This document shows, piece by piece, positions 8,434-17,910 of a stretch of DNA of 64,000 nt. Under the pieces are notes generated by a model. That model was not told where the DNA came from and did not search any database. It was given only the letters and a program-made list of their open reading frames with translations. The DNA comes from Alkalimarinus alittae (GTDB lineage Bacteria; Pseudomonadota; Gammaproteobacteria; Pseudomonadales; Oleiphilaceae). Where the stretch lies: positions 3,392,501 through 3,456,500 of the forward strand of contig NZ_CP100390.1 of assembly GCF_026016465.1 (NCBI RefSeq), read 5' to 3'. The translations under genes and the position numbers were made by a program. Every line of letters starts with the position of its first letter. The stretch's first letter is position 1.

Positions 8434-10581
8434 TTAGCCCGCAACACAGGTACAGGTTTGTTTTGCGCACTGGCCGTTTTCGTCTCGCATACACTCATCG
8501 GCGAGTAACTGCTCATTCGCGACTAATGCCTTTAAGTGCACTCGTTTGTTAATCGTAGACTGAGCCCCTTCTTTAAATGCTAATTCGCCTCTTTCAAAGG
8601 GGGCTTTTTCTGGATTTATTTCAGTCTGTTTACCCGCCCCCTCTCTAACAACTTGAATCGCTGGCGAGGGTGCTTTAGGAGATGCCGCACTGGCTGGCCC
8701 TGCGCTACCACCGCCATTCAAGTTAATAGTGGCGCCTTGAATCTGCACCCCTGCAGGGCTTAGTTTTATAAAGGCACCGCCGGCCTGAATAGTGAGCTCA
8801 ACACCGGCATCCAGAACCACTTTACTGCCCGATTTAATATGTATATCACCGCCTGCCTGCTGTTTTATAGAGCCTGCTACTTTCTCCTGCCGATCCCCTT
8901 TAATCGTTAAATGATGCCCCGATTGCGTTTGCACTTTAATATCGCCGCCGACACGTTGGTTTAACTCGCCTTTTACCTGCTCAAACATGTCTTGCTCAAC
9001 GATAGAATGACGATTCTCACCGACATGGATTTTGTGGTCTTGAAGGATTTTCAGGTCAAAATCTTTTTGAGCTTGTACAAAGATTTGCTCATGGCCTTTT
9101 TTGTCTTCCACTCTGAGCTCATTAAAGCCCCCAGCAGGTACACTCTGACTCTTAAAAGTTGTGCGGGTCTTATGGTCAGGTAATGGGTAAGGAGGCTTGT
9201 GCAGACTATGATAAACACAACCTGTCACCAGAGGGGTATCAGGGTTACCGTCAACAAAATCAACAATCACCTCTTGCCCAACCCTAGGCAAACTAACGGA
9301 GCCCCATTGGTTTCCTGCCCACGCCTGTGACACTCGCAACCAACAGGAACGCTTATTCTCTCGCTCCCAATGAAAGTTGACTTTAATGCGACCTAACTCA
9401 TCCGTATAAATAGACTCGCCTGGTGCACCGTAAACAACCGCTGTCTGCGCGCCTTGAATAACGGGTTTCTTATGACGCCGCTGAGGTCGGTACTCCATGG
9501 TAGAAGGGATACAGGAAACCGTGGTGTGAAATTGATATCCCCCACCACCCGATTGCTCTTCAAGCACTTGAGGTTGATCTCCGCTTTGCTGAATAGAGGT
9601 CATGAGAAAGTCGGTGTTAAAATCTTCTCGCGGATGTTGAGAAAGTGTAAATACGGCACCGCTAGTTAAAAAACAAACATCACCTTTTGCTTCTATCTTG
9701 CAACTGGCCACCTTGCTTCTTGCCAATTCGATTTTGGATCGCCTATTACCCTCTTCTGTCTTTTTATAGCCACCGGGGAAGCGATAGTTTTCTAGCTTAG
9801 ACGTTGATATCTCTTGTGAGCTTGATAGGAGTGAGCGATTTGGTTTTTCGTAGTTATAATCATTAAACGTTATTTGGTCGTGGGAGACTTGCTGATTCCA
9901 GCTCAACCCATGAAGGGTTGCTTCATCCCCTGCTTGGCCGCTATTACCTTGAAACTTGATGTCTCTTTTGGGGGTTAACAGACGAAACGACGATGGGTTA
10001 TCTGAAATAACCATCACAGGCTGACGCTCACTCTGCTCAAAATGATAATGGATACCCTCTTCTTCCAATAGACGCGACACAAAATGCCATTCATGCTCGT
10101 CATACTGAACACAATATTCACGCTGTGGGTATTGGCTGCTTAGCTCAAAGCGATAACTCTGGCTATCAAGGCCGGCTTCATCAAATACCTGCTGCACCAT
10201 TGAAGGGACATCTTGATCTTGAAATATTCTAAAGCCGTGCCGGTGTTGAAGCCACTTAAACTGAGGGACTAACGTAAAAGTGTAGAATGAAAATCGTCGT
10301 TGAATAGAACCCTGCGTAACTGCATACACGGCCCCCATAATGGTGCGACTATGCCCTTTGTCATCTTTAATCTGAAAGGTCGCTTGGCGGCCAATCAAAT
10401 CATTTAGTGACAACGCATTATTTTCACAGGCGATATCGATGGTGTATTCATAAAGTGATGAAATGGCTTCGTGCCCTTCAAAATGGACCACCCGAAGCAG
10501 ATCGTTAATACCCGCTACAGACAACATTAAGCGAGCATCCCAGTGCCGCTGATTCAGCACCGAAGGCATGAGGTTTGACAT
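8434..10581 (-). CDS. vgrG: Type VI secretion spike protein VgrG
   Basis: A 715-residue spike protein, homologous to phage gp27/gp5, which forms the trimeric tip of the T6SS tube. The N-terminal half (to about 340) is the gp27-like region, with EYCVQYDEHEWHFVSRLLEE. Residues about 390-470 are the OB fold (DELGRIKVNFHWE, WGSVSLPRVGQEVIVDF, GNPDTPLVTGCVYH). About 500-620 are gp5-type beta-helix repeats (HSIVEQDMFEQVKGE, GGDIHIKSGSK). The tail after about 630 is an extension, and its last 18 residues contain four cysteines. Start 10581 is preceded by GGAAGAG; the frame extends to 10623 without a ribosome site. No tube, sheath or baseplate genes are present, so this is an orphan module served by a system elsewhere. 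Confidence 0.95.
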   Translation of the reverse strand: MSNLMPSVLNQRHWDARLMLSVAGINDLLRVVHFEGHEAISSLYEYTIDIACENNALSLNDLIGRQATFQIKDDKGHSRTIMGAVYAVTQGSIQRRFSFYTFTLVPQFKWLQHRHGFRIFQDQDVPSMVQQVFDEAGLDSQSYRFELSSQYPQREYCVQYDEHEWHFVSRLLEEEGIHYHFEQSERQPVMVISDNPSSFRLLTPKRDIKFQGNSGQAGDEATLHGLSWNQQVSHDQITFNDYNYEKPNRSLLSSSQEISTSKLENYRFPGGYKKTEEGNRRSKIELARSKVASCKIEAKGDVCFLTSGAVFTLSQHPREDFNTDFLMTSIQQSGDQPQVLEEQSGGGGYQFHTTVSCIPSTMEYRPQRRHKKPVIQGAQTAVVYGAPGESIYTDELGRIKVNFHWERENKRSCWLRVSQAWAGNQWGSVSLPRVGQEVIVDFVDGNPDTPLVTGCVYHSLHKPPYPLPDHKTRTTFKSQSVPAGGFNELRVEDKKGHEQIFVQAQKDFDLKILQDHKIHVGENRHSIVEQDMFEQVKGELNQRVGGDIKVQTQSGHHLTIKGDRQEKVAGSIKQQAGGDIHIKSGSKVVLDAGVELTIQAGGAFIKLSPAGVQIQGATINLNGGGSAGPASAASPKAPSPAIQVVREGAGKQTEINPEKAPFERGELAFKEGAQSTINKRVHLKALVANEQLLADECMRDENGQCAKQTCTCVAG

Positions 10582-10796
10582 GTTACTCTTCCTTGAGTCA
10601 GAGGCATTGAAACCTCTTTTCATTAAAATTCAACGTATTAACAAGCCATAGCCTGACCTGATACCACTGAATGCCATTCTTCCTGAATAGCTGAGGGGGA
10701 TTATAAATCATAACGGATCAAAAAGTAACCGACACCATCGCTACTCAAGCGTCCGATCAGCCCCCTTCCCTCTTAAAACGTGATCAGGCACGCAAC

Positions 10797-10836
10797 CACA
10801 ATATCTATATCAAAATAATTTGATATAGATATTGTG
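10797..10836. promoter_or_regulatory. Perfect palindrome upstream of sahR, probable operator
   Basis: CACAATATCTATATCAAA (10797-10814) and its exact reverse complement (10819-10836) flank a four-base spacer, giving 18-bp perfect arms. It lies 31 bases before the sahR start. ArsR-family dimers bind AT-rich palindromes, and SahR-type regulators control S-adenosylhomocysteine recycling genes, so autoregulation of sahR and the downstream metK-ahcY-metF genes is the natural reading. No second copy was seen directly before metK, ahcY or metF. Confidence 0.75.
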
Positions 10837-10867
10837 TGTTTCAAAAACCACTGATAAACTGCCCTCC

Positions 10868-11893
10868 ATGTTAAATAACCTTATCTCCATCTCGCCAGAG
10901 ACAGCCAACAATACCACAGAGCACCCAAGCCCTGCTGTCACTCAGTGCCTGTCTTCTTTAGCGCCGGTATTAAAGGCTAGCGGTGATCCGCTACGTCTCG
11001 AGATTCTGCGTGTATTACAGCGAGATACGTTTGGCGTGATGGAGTTGTGCAATATTTTTGATAGCCGCCAATCAGGTATGAGCCATCACCTAAAGGTACT
11101 GCACAAAGCAGGTCTTGTTGAAACTCAGCGTGAAGGTAACTCAATATTTTACCGTCGCCCGATTAAACAAGACGATGGCATCAATGATGAGTTAATCCAT
11201 TCACTGTTCGCAATAATCGATCAAACAGAAATATCGCCTACTACCGCAGAGAGCATTAACTTAATTAAAGAACAACGGGCAGAACAGTCCCAAGCCTTCT
11301 TTTCTCGTTATGCTGATAAGTTCAAAGAGCAACAAGAACTGATTGCGCTATTTGAACAGTATGCTGTACCGGTGGTTGATTTAATCAACGCCCATGATTT
11401 TGCTGATAACGCTAGCGCGATGGAGATCGGCCCCGGTGAAGGTGCATTTTTAAACGAGCTTTCAACTCGCTTTAACAAGGTTTACGCCCTCGATAATTCA
11501 GAAGGCATGCTGAATAAAGCAAAAGCACATGCAAGTGAACACAACCTCACCAATATTGAGTTTTTATTAGGTGAAAGCGGCAAAGCACGACAAGAGAATA
11601 TTACTGTCGATGCCATCGTGCTGAATATGGTGTTGCATCATATTCCGAGCCCTGGGGATATATTTACAGACTGCGCTAAGTTGCTTAATGATGATGGCAT
11701 TATGTTGGTCAGCGATCTTAGCCACCACGATCAGAATTGGGTAAAAGAAAACTGCGGTGACCTTTGGTTGGGTTTTGAAAGCGAAGAACTTTCGCTATGG
11801 GCCAAAAACGCGGGATTAGAAGAAGGCGAAAGTTTATATATAGGTCTTCGCAACGGATTTCAGATTCAAGTAAGAGAATTTATTAAGCGTTAA
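10868..11893 (+). CDS. sahR: SahR-type regulator: ArsR HTH fused to SAM methyltransferase domain
   Basis: A 341-residue protein. Residues about 30-110 are an ArsR winged helix (LKASGDPLRLEILRVLQRD, SRQSGMSHHLKVLHKAGLVETQREGN, IFYRR). Residues about 155-320 are a class I methyltransferase domain (MEIGPGEGAFLNEL, VYALDNSEGML, VLNMVLHHIPSP). This fusion next to metK/ahcY matches SahR, a proteobacterial repressor of SAM-cycle genes that senses S-adenosylhomocysteine; the methyltransferase domain would then be the ligand sensor. ATG 10868 was chosen by family alignment; its ribosome site is weak and a TTG at 10832 lies inside the palindrome. It lies 71 bases before metK, probably in the same operon. 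Confidence 0.8.
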   Translation: MLNNLISISPETANNTTEHPSPAVTQCLSSLAPVLKASGDPLRLEILRVLQRDTFGVMELCNIFDSRQSGMSHHLKVLHKAGLVETQREGNSIFYRRPIKQDDGINDELIHSLFAIIDQTEISPTTAESINLIKEQRAEQSQAFFSRYADKFKEQQELIALFEQYAVPVVDLINAHDFADNASAMEIGPGEGAFLNELSTRFNKVYALDNSEGMLNKAKAHASEHNLTNIEFLLGESGKARQENITVDAIVLNMVLHHIPSPGDIFTDCAKLLNDDGIMLVSDLSHHDQNWVKENCGDLWLGFESEELSLWAKNAGLEEGESLYIGLRNGFQIQVREFIKR

Positions 11894-11964
11894 CACTTTA
11901 AAGTCAGATTGATAAACCTAAACACACATTGATAGAACCACATTATTAAAGTAAGGAAAAAACA

Positions 11965-13125
11965 ATGAGCGAATATTCTTTATTTACTTCAGAATCAGTT
12001 TCTGAAGGCCACCCAGATAAAATGGCAGACCAAATCTCTGATGCCATTGTTGATGCCATCATTGCAGAAGACAAGCACTCACGTATCGCCGTAGAGACCA
12101 TGGTTAAAACCGGTATGGCGGTGATTGCGGGTGAAGTTCGCACCAGTACCTACATTGATCTTGAAGATCTGGTTCGCGAAGTTATTTTAGATATCGGCTA
12201 CAACAGCTCTGATGTCGGTTTTGACGGTGCTTCTTGTGCTGTACTTAACGCCATTGGTAAGCAGTCTGCAGATATCGCAATGGGTGTTGATGAAGCAAAC
12301 GATAAAGACCTCGGTGCGGGTGACCAAGGACTCATGTTCGGTTATGCCACTAACGAAACTGAAGTACTAATGCCGGCCCCTATTTTTTATGCTCACCGCC
12401 TTGTTGAGCGTCAAGCTCAGTTACGTAAAAAAGGTGTTTTACCTTGGTTGCGTCCAGATGCTAAAAGCCAGGTGACGCTACGTTATGAAAACGGCAAACC
12501 AGTAGCGATTGATGCAATTGTACTTTCAACACAACACGACGAAGGTATCTCTTTAGGTGATTTACGTGACGCAGTTCTAGAAGAAGTTGTTAAGCCTGTA
12601 TTGCCATCAGAATGGCTACACAACGACACTTTATTCCACATCAACCCAACCGGTAACTTTGTTATTGGTGGACCTGTGGGTGACTGTGGTTTGACTGGCC
12701 GTAAGATCATCGTTGATACCTATGGTGGTATGGCGCGTCACGGTGGTGGTGCCTTCTCAGGAAAAGACCCATCAAAAGTTGACCGTTCAGCCGCCTACGC
12801 AGGCCGTTACGTCGCGAAGAATATCGTTGCTGCGGGCTTAGCTGACCGTTGTGAAATTCAAGTGTCTTACGCGATTGGGGTTGCTGAGCCAACGTCTATT
12901 GCGATCAACACCTTTGGCACTAACAAAATCGAAGAGTCAAAAATCGAAAGCTTGGTTCGTGAGCACTTTGACCTGCGTCCACAAGGCATCATCGATATGC
13001 TAGATCTCCGTCGCCCAATCTACCGTGCGACGGCAGCATACGGTCACTTTGGTCGTACTGAGCCAGAATTCACTTGGGAACATACTGACAAGGCGGCGGC
13101 ATTGAAAGCGGCGGCAGGTCTTTAG
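11965..13125 (+). CDS. metK: S-adenosylmethionine synthase
   Basis: A 386-residue enzyme forming S-adenosylmethionine from methionine and ATP in the cytosol. Full family length with the signatures [15 protein letters not shown] near the N-terminus, [12 protein letters not shown] at about 115, the P-loop-like [19 protein letters not shown] at about 260 and the C-terminal AYGHFGR. The start has AAGGAAAAAAC upstream (GTAAGG). It is followed by ahcY and metF, so the products make SAM, clear S-adenosylhomocysteine and regenerate the methyl donor for methionine. Control by the adjacent SahR-type regulator is likely. Confidence 0.98.
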   Translation: MSEYSLFTSESVSEGHPDKMADQISDAIVDAIIAEDKHSRIAVETMVKTGMAVIAGEVRTSTYIDLEDLVREVILDIGYNSSDVGFDGASCAVLNAIGKQSADIAMGVDEANDKDLGAGDQGLMFGYATNETEVLMPAPIFYAHRLVERQAQLRKKGVLPWLRPDAKSQVTLRYENGKPVAIDAIVLSTQHDEGISLGDLRDAVLEEVVKPVLPSEWLHNDTLFHINPTGNFVIGGPVGDCGLTGRKIIVDTYGGMARHGGGAFSGKDPSKVDRSAAYAGRYVAKNIVAAGLADRCEIQVSYAIGVAEPTSIAINTFGTNKIEESKIESLVREHFDLRPQGIIDMLDLRRPIYRATAAYGHFGRTEPEFTWEHTDKAAALKAAAGL

Positions 13126-13199
13126 ATTAACAAATACTAAGGTCTCCGGTTATTCCTGCGTTAGTGGGATTTATAGCTCGGAGTCCTATCAAATAATGG

Positions 13200-13219
13200 A
13201 TCCCCGCCTTCGCGGGGAT
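13200..13219. repeat. Short REP-like hairpin between metK and ahcY
   Basis: ATCCCCGC-CTTC-GCGGGGAT is a perfect eight-base-pair hairpin. The motif, with flanking GG and GACG, is a dispersed intergenic palindrome common in many proteobacterial genomes. A related but different hairpin lies at 14701-14724. There is no T tract. It may cap or stabilise the metK transcript rather than end it. Confidence 0.5.
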
Positions 13220-13279
13220 GACGAGTAAGTCTATAAACCCTATTCGAAGGGATGACAAACAGATATAGGTAAGAAAACA

Positions 13280-14677
13280 ATGAACGCAGCAGTTGAAGCA
13301 GGATTTACAGATTACAAAGTAGCCGACATCACATTAGCGGGCTGGGGTCGTCGTGAAATAGACATCGCTGAAGGTGAAATGCCAGCATTGATGGCATTAC
13401 GTCGTAAGTACAAAGCAGCACAGCCGTTAAAAGATGCGCGCATCATGGGCTGTATTCACATGACGATCCAAACCGCTGTATTGATCGAAACATTAGTTGA
13501 TTTGGGTGCAGACGTTCGTTGGTCTTCATGTAACATTTTCTCAACACAAGATCACGCAGCCGCCGCTATTGCAGCCGCAGGCATCCCTGTTTTTGCATGG
13601 AAAGGCGAAACTGAAGAAGAGTTTTTGTGGTGTATTGAGCAAACGATTCTTGCTGAAAAAGACGGTAACGATGTATGGAACGCTAACATGATCCTTGATG
13701 ATGGTGGCGATCTGACTGAAATGGTTCACAACAAGTACCCTGAAATGCTTAATGCTATTCACGGTATTTCAGAAGAGACCACTACCGGTGTTCACCGTCT
13801 ATTAGAAATGCTTGAAAAAGGCGAGTTGAAGGTGCCTGCCATCAACGTAAACGATGCGGTAACCAAGTCTAAAAATGACAACAAGTACGGCTGTCGTCAT
13901 AGCTTAAACGATGCCATCAAGCGTGGTACTGATCACCTTCTTTCAGGTAAGAAAGCATTGGTTATTGGTTACGGTGATGTTGGTAAAGGTTCAGCCGCAT
14001 CTCTTAACCAAGAAGGCATGATTGTTAAAGTATCTGAGATCGACCCTATTTGTGCGATGCAAGCATGCATGGACGGATTTGAAGTGGTATCTCCGTTTAT
14101 TGATGGCATTAACGACGGTACGCTTGCGTCTATCGATAAAGCATTATTACAAAAGACTGACCTTGTAGTAACAACTACTGGTAACTCAAACGTATGTGAT
14201 AAGAACATGCTTCAATCTCTTAAGAGCGGCGCGGTTGTTTGTAACATCGGTCACTTTGATAACGAAATCGATACGGCGTTTATGCGTGAAAACTGGGAGT
14301 GGCAAGAAGTTAAGCCTCAGGTTCACAAGATTGTTCGTAATGCCGCTGAAAACGATCACTTAATTCTTCTTTCTGAAGGTCGTTTGGTTAACTTGGGGAA
14401 TGCCACAGGTCACCCTTCACGTATTATGGACGGTTCTTTTGCTAACCAAGTACTTGCTCAAATCTACTTGTGGGAAGCGAAATTCGCAGACCTTCCAGCA
14501 AACGAAAAAGAAGCCAACCTTTACGTTAAAGTGCTACCTAAGAAGTTAGACGAAGAAGTAGCAAAAGATATGGTAGAAGGCTTTGGTGGAGTATTAACAC
14601 GCCTGACAACAGAGCAAGCAAACTACATCAACGTACCGGTTGATGGACCATATAAGCCTGAAAGCTATAAGTACTAA
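13280..14677 (+). CDS. ahcY: Adenosylhomocysteinase
   Basis: A 465-residue NAD-dependent S-adenosylhomocysteine hydrolase, splitting SAH into homocysteine and adenosine and so relieving product inhibition of methyltransferases. Signatures include the N-terminal [17 protein letters not shown] with [16 protein letters not shown], the NAD-binding [15 protein letters not shown] at about residue 230, [11 protein letters not shown], and the C-terminal [10 protein letters not shown] ending. The length is that of the longer bacterial form, with an insertion in the catalytic domain ([13 protein letters not shown] region). The gap after metK is 154 bases and contains a hairpin. It probably belongs to the sahR-metK-ahcY-metF unit. 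Confidence 0.98.
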   Translation: MNAAVEAGFTDYKVADITLAGWGRREIDIAEGEMPALMALRRKYKAAQPLKDARIMGCIHMTIQTAVLIETLVDLGADVRWSSCNIFSTQDHAAAAIAAAGIPVFAWKGETEEEFLWCIEQTILAEKDGNDVWNANMILDDGGDLTEMVHNKYPEMLNAIHGISEETTTGVHRLLEMLEKGELKVPAINVNDAVTKSKNDNKYGCRHSLNDAIKRGTDHLLSGKKALVIGYGDVGKGSAASLNQEGMIVKVSEIDPICAMQACMDGFEVVSPFIDGINDGTLASIDKALLQKTDLVVTTTGNSNVCDKNMLQSLKSGAVVCNIGHFDNEIDTAFMRENWEWQEVKPQVHKIVRNAAENDHLILLSEGRLVNLGNATGHPSRIMDGSFANQVLAQIYLWEAKFADLPANEKEANLYVKVLPKKLDEEVAKDMVEGFGGVLTRLTTEQANYINVPVDGPYKPESYKY

Positions 14678-14700
14678 TTAGAATTAACCCTGAATAGCTA

Positions 14701-14724
14701 TCATTCCTGCGAAAGCGGGAATGA
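14701..14724. repeat. REP-like hairpin between ahcY and metF
   Basis: TCATTCCTGC-GAAA-GCGGGAATGA pairs over ten bases with one G-T wobble and a GAAA tetraloop. There is no T run after it. It is a dispersed-palindrome type seen in intergenic DNA of many proteobacteria, similar in size to the one at 13200-13219. Confidence 0.5.
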
Positions 14725-14772
14725 TAAACGTAACTAAGTGCCATTAGGGTAAACTCCCCAAGGAATTAACAC

Positions 14773-15642
14773 ATGAATTCGCAAAGACCATTTAAGCAGC
14801 GCTTCAGCTTTGAGTTTTTCCCGCCGAAAACACCCGCGGGCATGGAAAAACTTCAAGCCGTCCGTGATGAGCTGGCGAAACGTGATCCCGATTTTTTCTC
14901 TGTAACATACGGTGCAGGCGGTTCTACACAAGACCGCACCATCAATACAGTAGTTAATTTGCACAAGCAAGGTATCTCTACAGCCCCTCATTTATCATGT
15001 ATCGGTGCAACCACTGAAACATTGACTGAGCTTTTAGACTTATACAAAGCTAACGACATTCAACGCATTGTAGCGCTTCGCGGCGACCTACCTTCGGGTA
15101 TGGGTGCTCATGGCGAACTGCGATACGCCAACGATTTAGTTGAGTTCATTCGTAAGCATAGTGGTGACCATTTTAATATCGAAGTTGCCGCTTACCCTGA
15201 GTTTCACCCACAAGCGGCGAACGCAGAGCAAGATCTGATCAACTTCAAGCGTAAAGTAGATGCCGGCGCCAACAGTGCGATCACGCAGTACTTCTATAAC
15301 GTAGATTCATATTTCTACTTTGTAGATCGTGCAGAAACCATGGGGATCGATATTCCGATCGTACCTGGCATTATGCCCATAACCAATTACTCAAACCTTA
15401 TACGGTTTAGTGATATGTGTGGTGCAGAAGTTCCTCGCTGGATTCGTAAGCAGCTTGAAGCTTACGGTGATGATATAGACAGCATCAAAAAGTTTGGTGA
15501 AGAAGTGGTGACTGAAATGTGTGAGCGTTTGCTCGATGAAGGCGCACCAGGCCTGCACTTCTACACACTTAATCAGGCAGAGCCTAGTTTAAATATATGG
15601 GACAACCTGAACCTAAGTGACCAAGAAAAAATCGCATTTTAA
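14773..15642 (+). CDS. metF: 5,10-methylenetetrahydrofolate reductase
   Basis: A 289-residue flavoprotein reducing 5,10-methylene-THF to 5-methyl-THF, the methyl source for methionine synthesis. It begins with the family start FSFEFFPPKTPAGMEKL, then VTYGAGGSTQDRT, APHLSCIGAT, IVALRGDLPSG and EVAAYPEFHP, with DAGANSAITQYFYN and PGIMPI in the substrate region. Length is that of the bacterial catalytic-only form. A ribosome site AAGGAA lies seven bases before the start. With metK and ahcY it completes a compact methyl-cycle cluster. Methionine synthase itself is not in the window. Confidence 0.97.
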   Translation: MNSQRPFKQRFSFEFFPPKTPAGMEKLQAVRDELAKRDPDFFSVTYGAGGSTQDRTINTVVNLHKQGISTAPHLSCIGATTETLTELLDLYKANDIQRIVALRGDLPSGMGAHGELRYANDLVEFIRKHSGDHFNIEVAAYPEFHPQAANAEQDLINFKRKVDAGANSAITQYFYNVDSYFYFVDRAETMGIDIPIVPGIMPITNYSNLIRFSDMCGAEVPRWIRKQLEAYGDDIDSIKKFGEEVVTEMCERLLDEGAPGLHFYTLNQAEPSLNIWDNLNLSDQEKIAF

Positions 15643-15651
15643 TGTTAGCTA

Positions 15652-15715
15652 CTGGTGTCAAGGATTGCCTATCTCTCCTTGATTCCAGTCGCGCCTCCTT
15701 TCATCACGGTTACTC
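15652..15715. repeat. Second copy of the composite inverted-repeat element
   Basis: CTGGTGTCAAGGA (15652-15664) pairs with TCCTTGATTCCAG (15676-15688) at 11 of 13 positions, and the sequence on to 15715 (GCGCCTCCTTTCATCACGGTTAC) nearly repeats 4207-4232. It therefore shares the arm unit of the element at 4131-4232 but has a shortened left arm. It lies in the metF-rsmE gap and has no T tract. Confidence 0.55.
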
Positions 15716-15819
15716 TATGGGCTTTGTATAAATTTTCTTCACTTTTGACTGGGTTATCCTGTAAAGTCTATATCCAACTCGTTATACACTTATTCAATTA
15801 AAGCCTAAGAAAAAACAGC

Positions 15820-16554
15820 ATGAGAATACCTCGAATCTATACCGCCACAGAGCTCACTGAAGGTACGACTATCGAGCTCGATTCTGCCGCCGCAAACCAT
15901 GTAGGCAAAGTGCTTCGCATGAAGCCCGATCAATCACTGATATTATTTAATGGCAGCGGTAATGATTACACTGCGAGTATTTCTGACGTCACTAAAAAGC
16001 ACGTCACGGTCGTAATCGACAGTACAATCAAAGTAGCGTCAGAATCGCCTCTTGAGACTCATATTGGTCAGGTCATGTCTCGCGGCGATCGAATGGATTA
16101 CATGATTCAAAAAAGCACAGAATTAGGCGCAACCGAAATAACACCCCTGACAAGCGAGCGTTGTGAAGTAAAGTTGAAAGGTGACAGGGAAGAAAAAAGA
16201 GTCAAACAATGGCAGCAAATAGCGATCAGTGCAGCAGAGCAATGTGGTCGATCTAAAATCCCCATCATTAACCCAGTCACCTCTCTTGATGAGTGGGTTA
16301 GCAGCAAGCCAGACGACACGCTAGGGCTCGTGCTCCACCACCGTACTACGCAGCAAATTACCGATATCAAGCAACCCGAAAAAGTATGCTTACTCATTGG
16401 CCCGGAAGGTGGGCTTTCAAAGTCTGAAATAGACATGGCGATCAATCAGCAGTTTGTCGCGACCACTTTTGGGCCTCGCGTTTTTAGAACAGAAACTGCG
16501 CCGGTAGCAGCCTTGTCAATTATTCAGTGGTTATGGGGTGATTTTAACCGTTAA
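15820..16554 (+). CDS. rsmE: 16S rRNA (uracil(1498)-N3)-methyltransferase
   Basis: A 244-residue SPOUT-class methyltransferase that methylates U1498 of 16S rRNA in the decoding region. The N-terminal PUA-like part shows NHVGKVLRMKPDQ, and the C-terminal knot shows QKSTELGATEITPL, SAAEQCGRSKIP, LLIGPEGGLSKSEID and FGPRVFRTETAPVAALS, all family signatures. Length is typical. It follows metF by 177 bases that contain the repeat element, so it is probably a separate or loosely coupled transcript. Confidence 0.96.
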   Translation: MRIPRIYTATELTEGTTIELDSAAANHVGKVLRMKPDQSLILFNGSGNDYTASISDVTKKHVTVVIDSTIKVASESPLETHIGQVMSRGDRMDYMIQKSTELGATEITPLTSERCEVKLKGDREEKRVKQWQQIAISAAEQCGRSKIPIINPVTSLDEWVSSKPDDTLGLVLHHRTTQQITDIKQPEKVCLLIGPEGGLSKSEIDMAINQQFVATTFGPRVFRTETAPVAALSIIQWLWGDFNR

Positions 16555-16647
16555 TAGTGACGATCCTCTTCATAGTAAGGACGGAATTTCTAGCAGTCAC
16601 ATACGAACACACCCAACACCAAGAAACACAATCTAGGATAATAAAAA

Positions 16648-17910
16648 ATGGAACAAACATCCAAAACAAAGGCCCTAATTAAACGTTTCTTGCCACTGAT
16701 AATTGTCGCTATTACAGTGTTGATAATGTTCGTTCTCATGGCCTCTCGCCCAGTTCCACAAACTAAAGAGCAGGACGAAAAGTCTTGGGCGGTTAGTACA
16801 GAGATCGCCACTCGAGCACCGGTGCACCCACAGCTAGAGCTACTCGGAACCATTGAATCGCCCTACATGACACAAATTTCGGCAGCGATAAACGCTGATG
16901 TACTTCGGGTACCTGTTCGAGAAGGAAATTATGTCACTAAGGGTGATATATTAGTCGAGCTTGACGACGTTGAGGCACGACTAAACCTACAACAAAAACA
17001 AGCCAATGTTGTCGAGATAAAAGCGTTAATCATGGCTGAAAACAACCGCTATCAGTCAGATTTAGTCGCGCTAAAGAGCGAGCAATCACTTTTAGATATT
17101 GCTAAGCGATCAGTTGAACGGCAAAGAAAACTAGAAAAATCTAACCTTACATCCCAAGAATTAATCGACAACGCCAGTAACAAACTAGAACAACAAGCCT
17201 TATCAGTTAATAGCCGCCAGCTCAGCATCTCAGACCATAACAGCAGGATCAATCAATTAAGCGCCAATCTTGCTCGCGCTAAGGCTGATGTAACAGATGC
17301 AGAACTAGACTTGGCTAGAACCAACGTCACCGCTCCTTATAATGGCCAAATCATCCGTGTAAATGTATCCCCCGGTGGTAGAGTACGCCTTGGTGAGCCA
17401 ATCGTTGAGCTTTATGATAGCAGCCAGATTGAAGTACGCGCCCAGATACCAGACAAGTCTATAAGCCTGATTCAATCTTCACTTAAAGCAGGCGCCCCAC
17501 TTGAAGCAACGGTTTCAATTTATGGTGAGGACGTAACGCTCATACTCAGCCGTCTATCGGGCAAAACTAACGCGGGCTCGGGAGGCGTTGATGGATTATT
17601 TAAGGCCACTAGCGATAACCCCCCCTTTATTATTGGAGGCTCAGTTAAGCTTGTACTCAACCTCCCTCCTCTAGACACAGCCATTACGGCACCCATTTCA
17701 GCTGTTTATGGAACTGATCGAATTTATAGCGTTAAAGACCAACGGCTTGTTTCTGTAAAAGCCTCTATTATAGGGGCTTATTTTGATAAAAATGGGCAAC
17801 AACGCCTTATTTTAGAGACCCCGTTAGCATCCGGTGAGCCTTTTATTACCACACAGCTCCCTAATGCGATCGATGGTTTAAAAGTAACTGTCAGGGAGCC
17901 TAGTTCATGA
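16648..17910 (+). CDS. RND efflux periplasmic adaptor subunit
   Basis: A 420-residue membrane-fusion protein (AcrA/HlyD type) that bridges an inner-membrane RND pump and an outer-membrane channel. Residues about 13-33 form one membrane anchor (FLPLIIVAITVLIMFVLMA). The lipoyl halves lie around VLRVPVREGNYVTKGDILVELDD (first half) and TAPYNGQIIRVNVSPGGRVRLGEPIVEL (second half), separated by a helical hairpin of about 110 residues. It is directly upstream of the RND permease with a four-base ATGA overlap, so the two are translationally coupled. No outer-membrane factor is adjacent. The substrate cannot be read from sequence. Confidence 0.92.
   Translation: MEQTSKTKALIKRFLPLIIVAITVLIMFVLMASRPVPQTKEQDEKSWAVSTEIATRAPVHPQLELLGTIESPYMTQISAAINADVLRVPVREGNYVTKGDILVELDDVEARLNLQQKQANVVEIKALIMAENNRYQSDLVALKSEQSLLDIAKRSVERQRKLEKSNLTSQELIDNASNKLEQQALSVNSRQLSISDHNSRINQLSANLARAKADVTDAELDLARTNVTAPYNGQIIRVNVSPGGRVRLGEPIVELYDSSQIEVRAQIPDKSISLIQSSLKAGAPLEATVSIYGEDVTLILSRLSGKTNAGSGGVDGLFKATSDNPPFIIGGSVKLVLNLPPLDTAITAPISAVYGTDRIYSVKDQRLVSVKASIIGAYFDKNGQQRLILETPLASGEPFITTQLPNAIDGLKVTVREPSS

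Noticed and set aside
8424-8516. Longer DUF4123 start overlapping vgrG
   Set aside because: The downstream ATG at 8423 has TAAGGAG at ideal spacing, and the extra residues do not look like the family.
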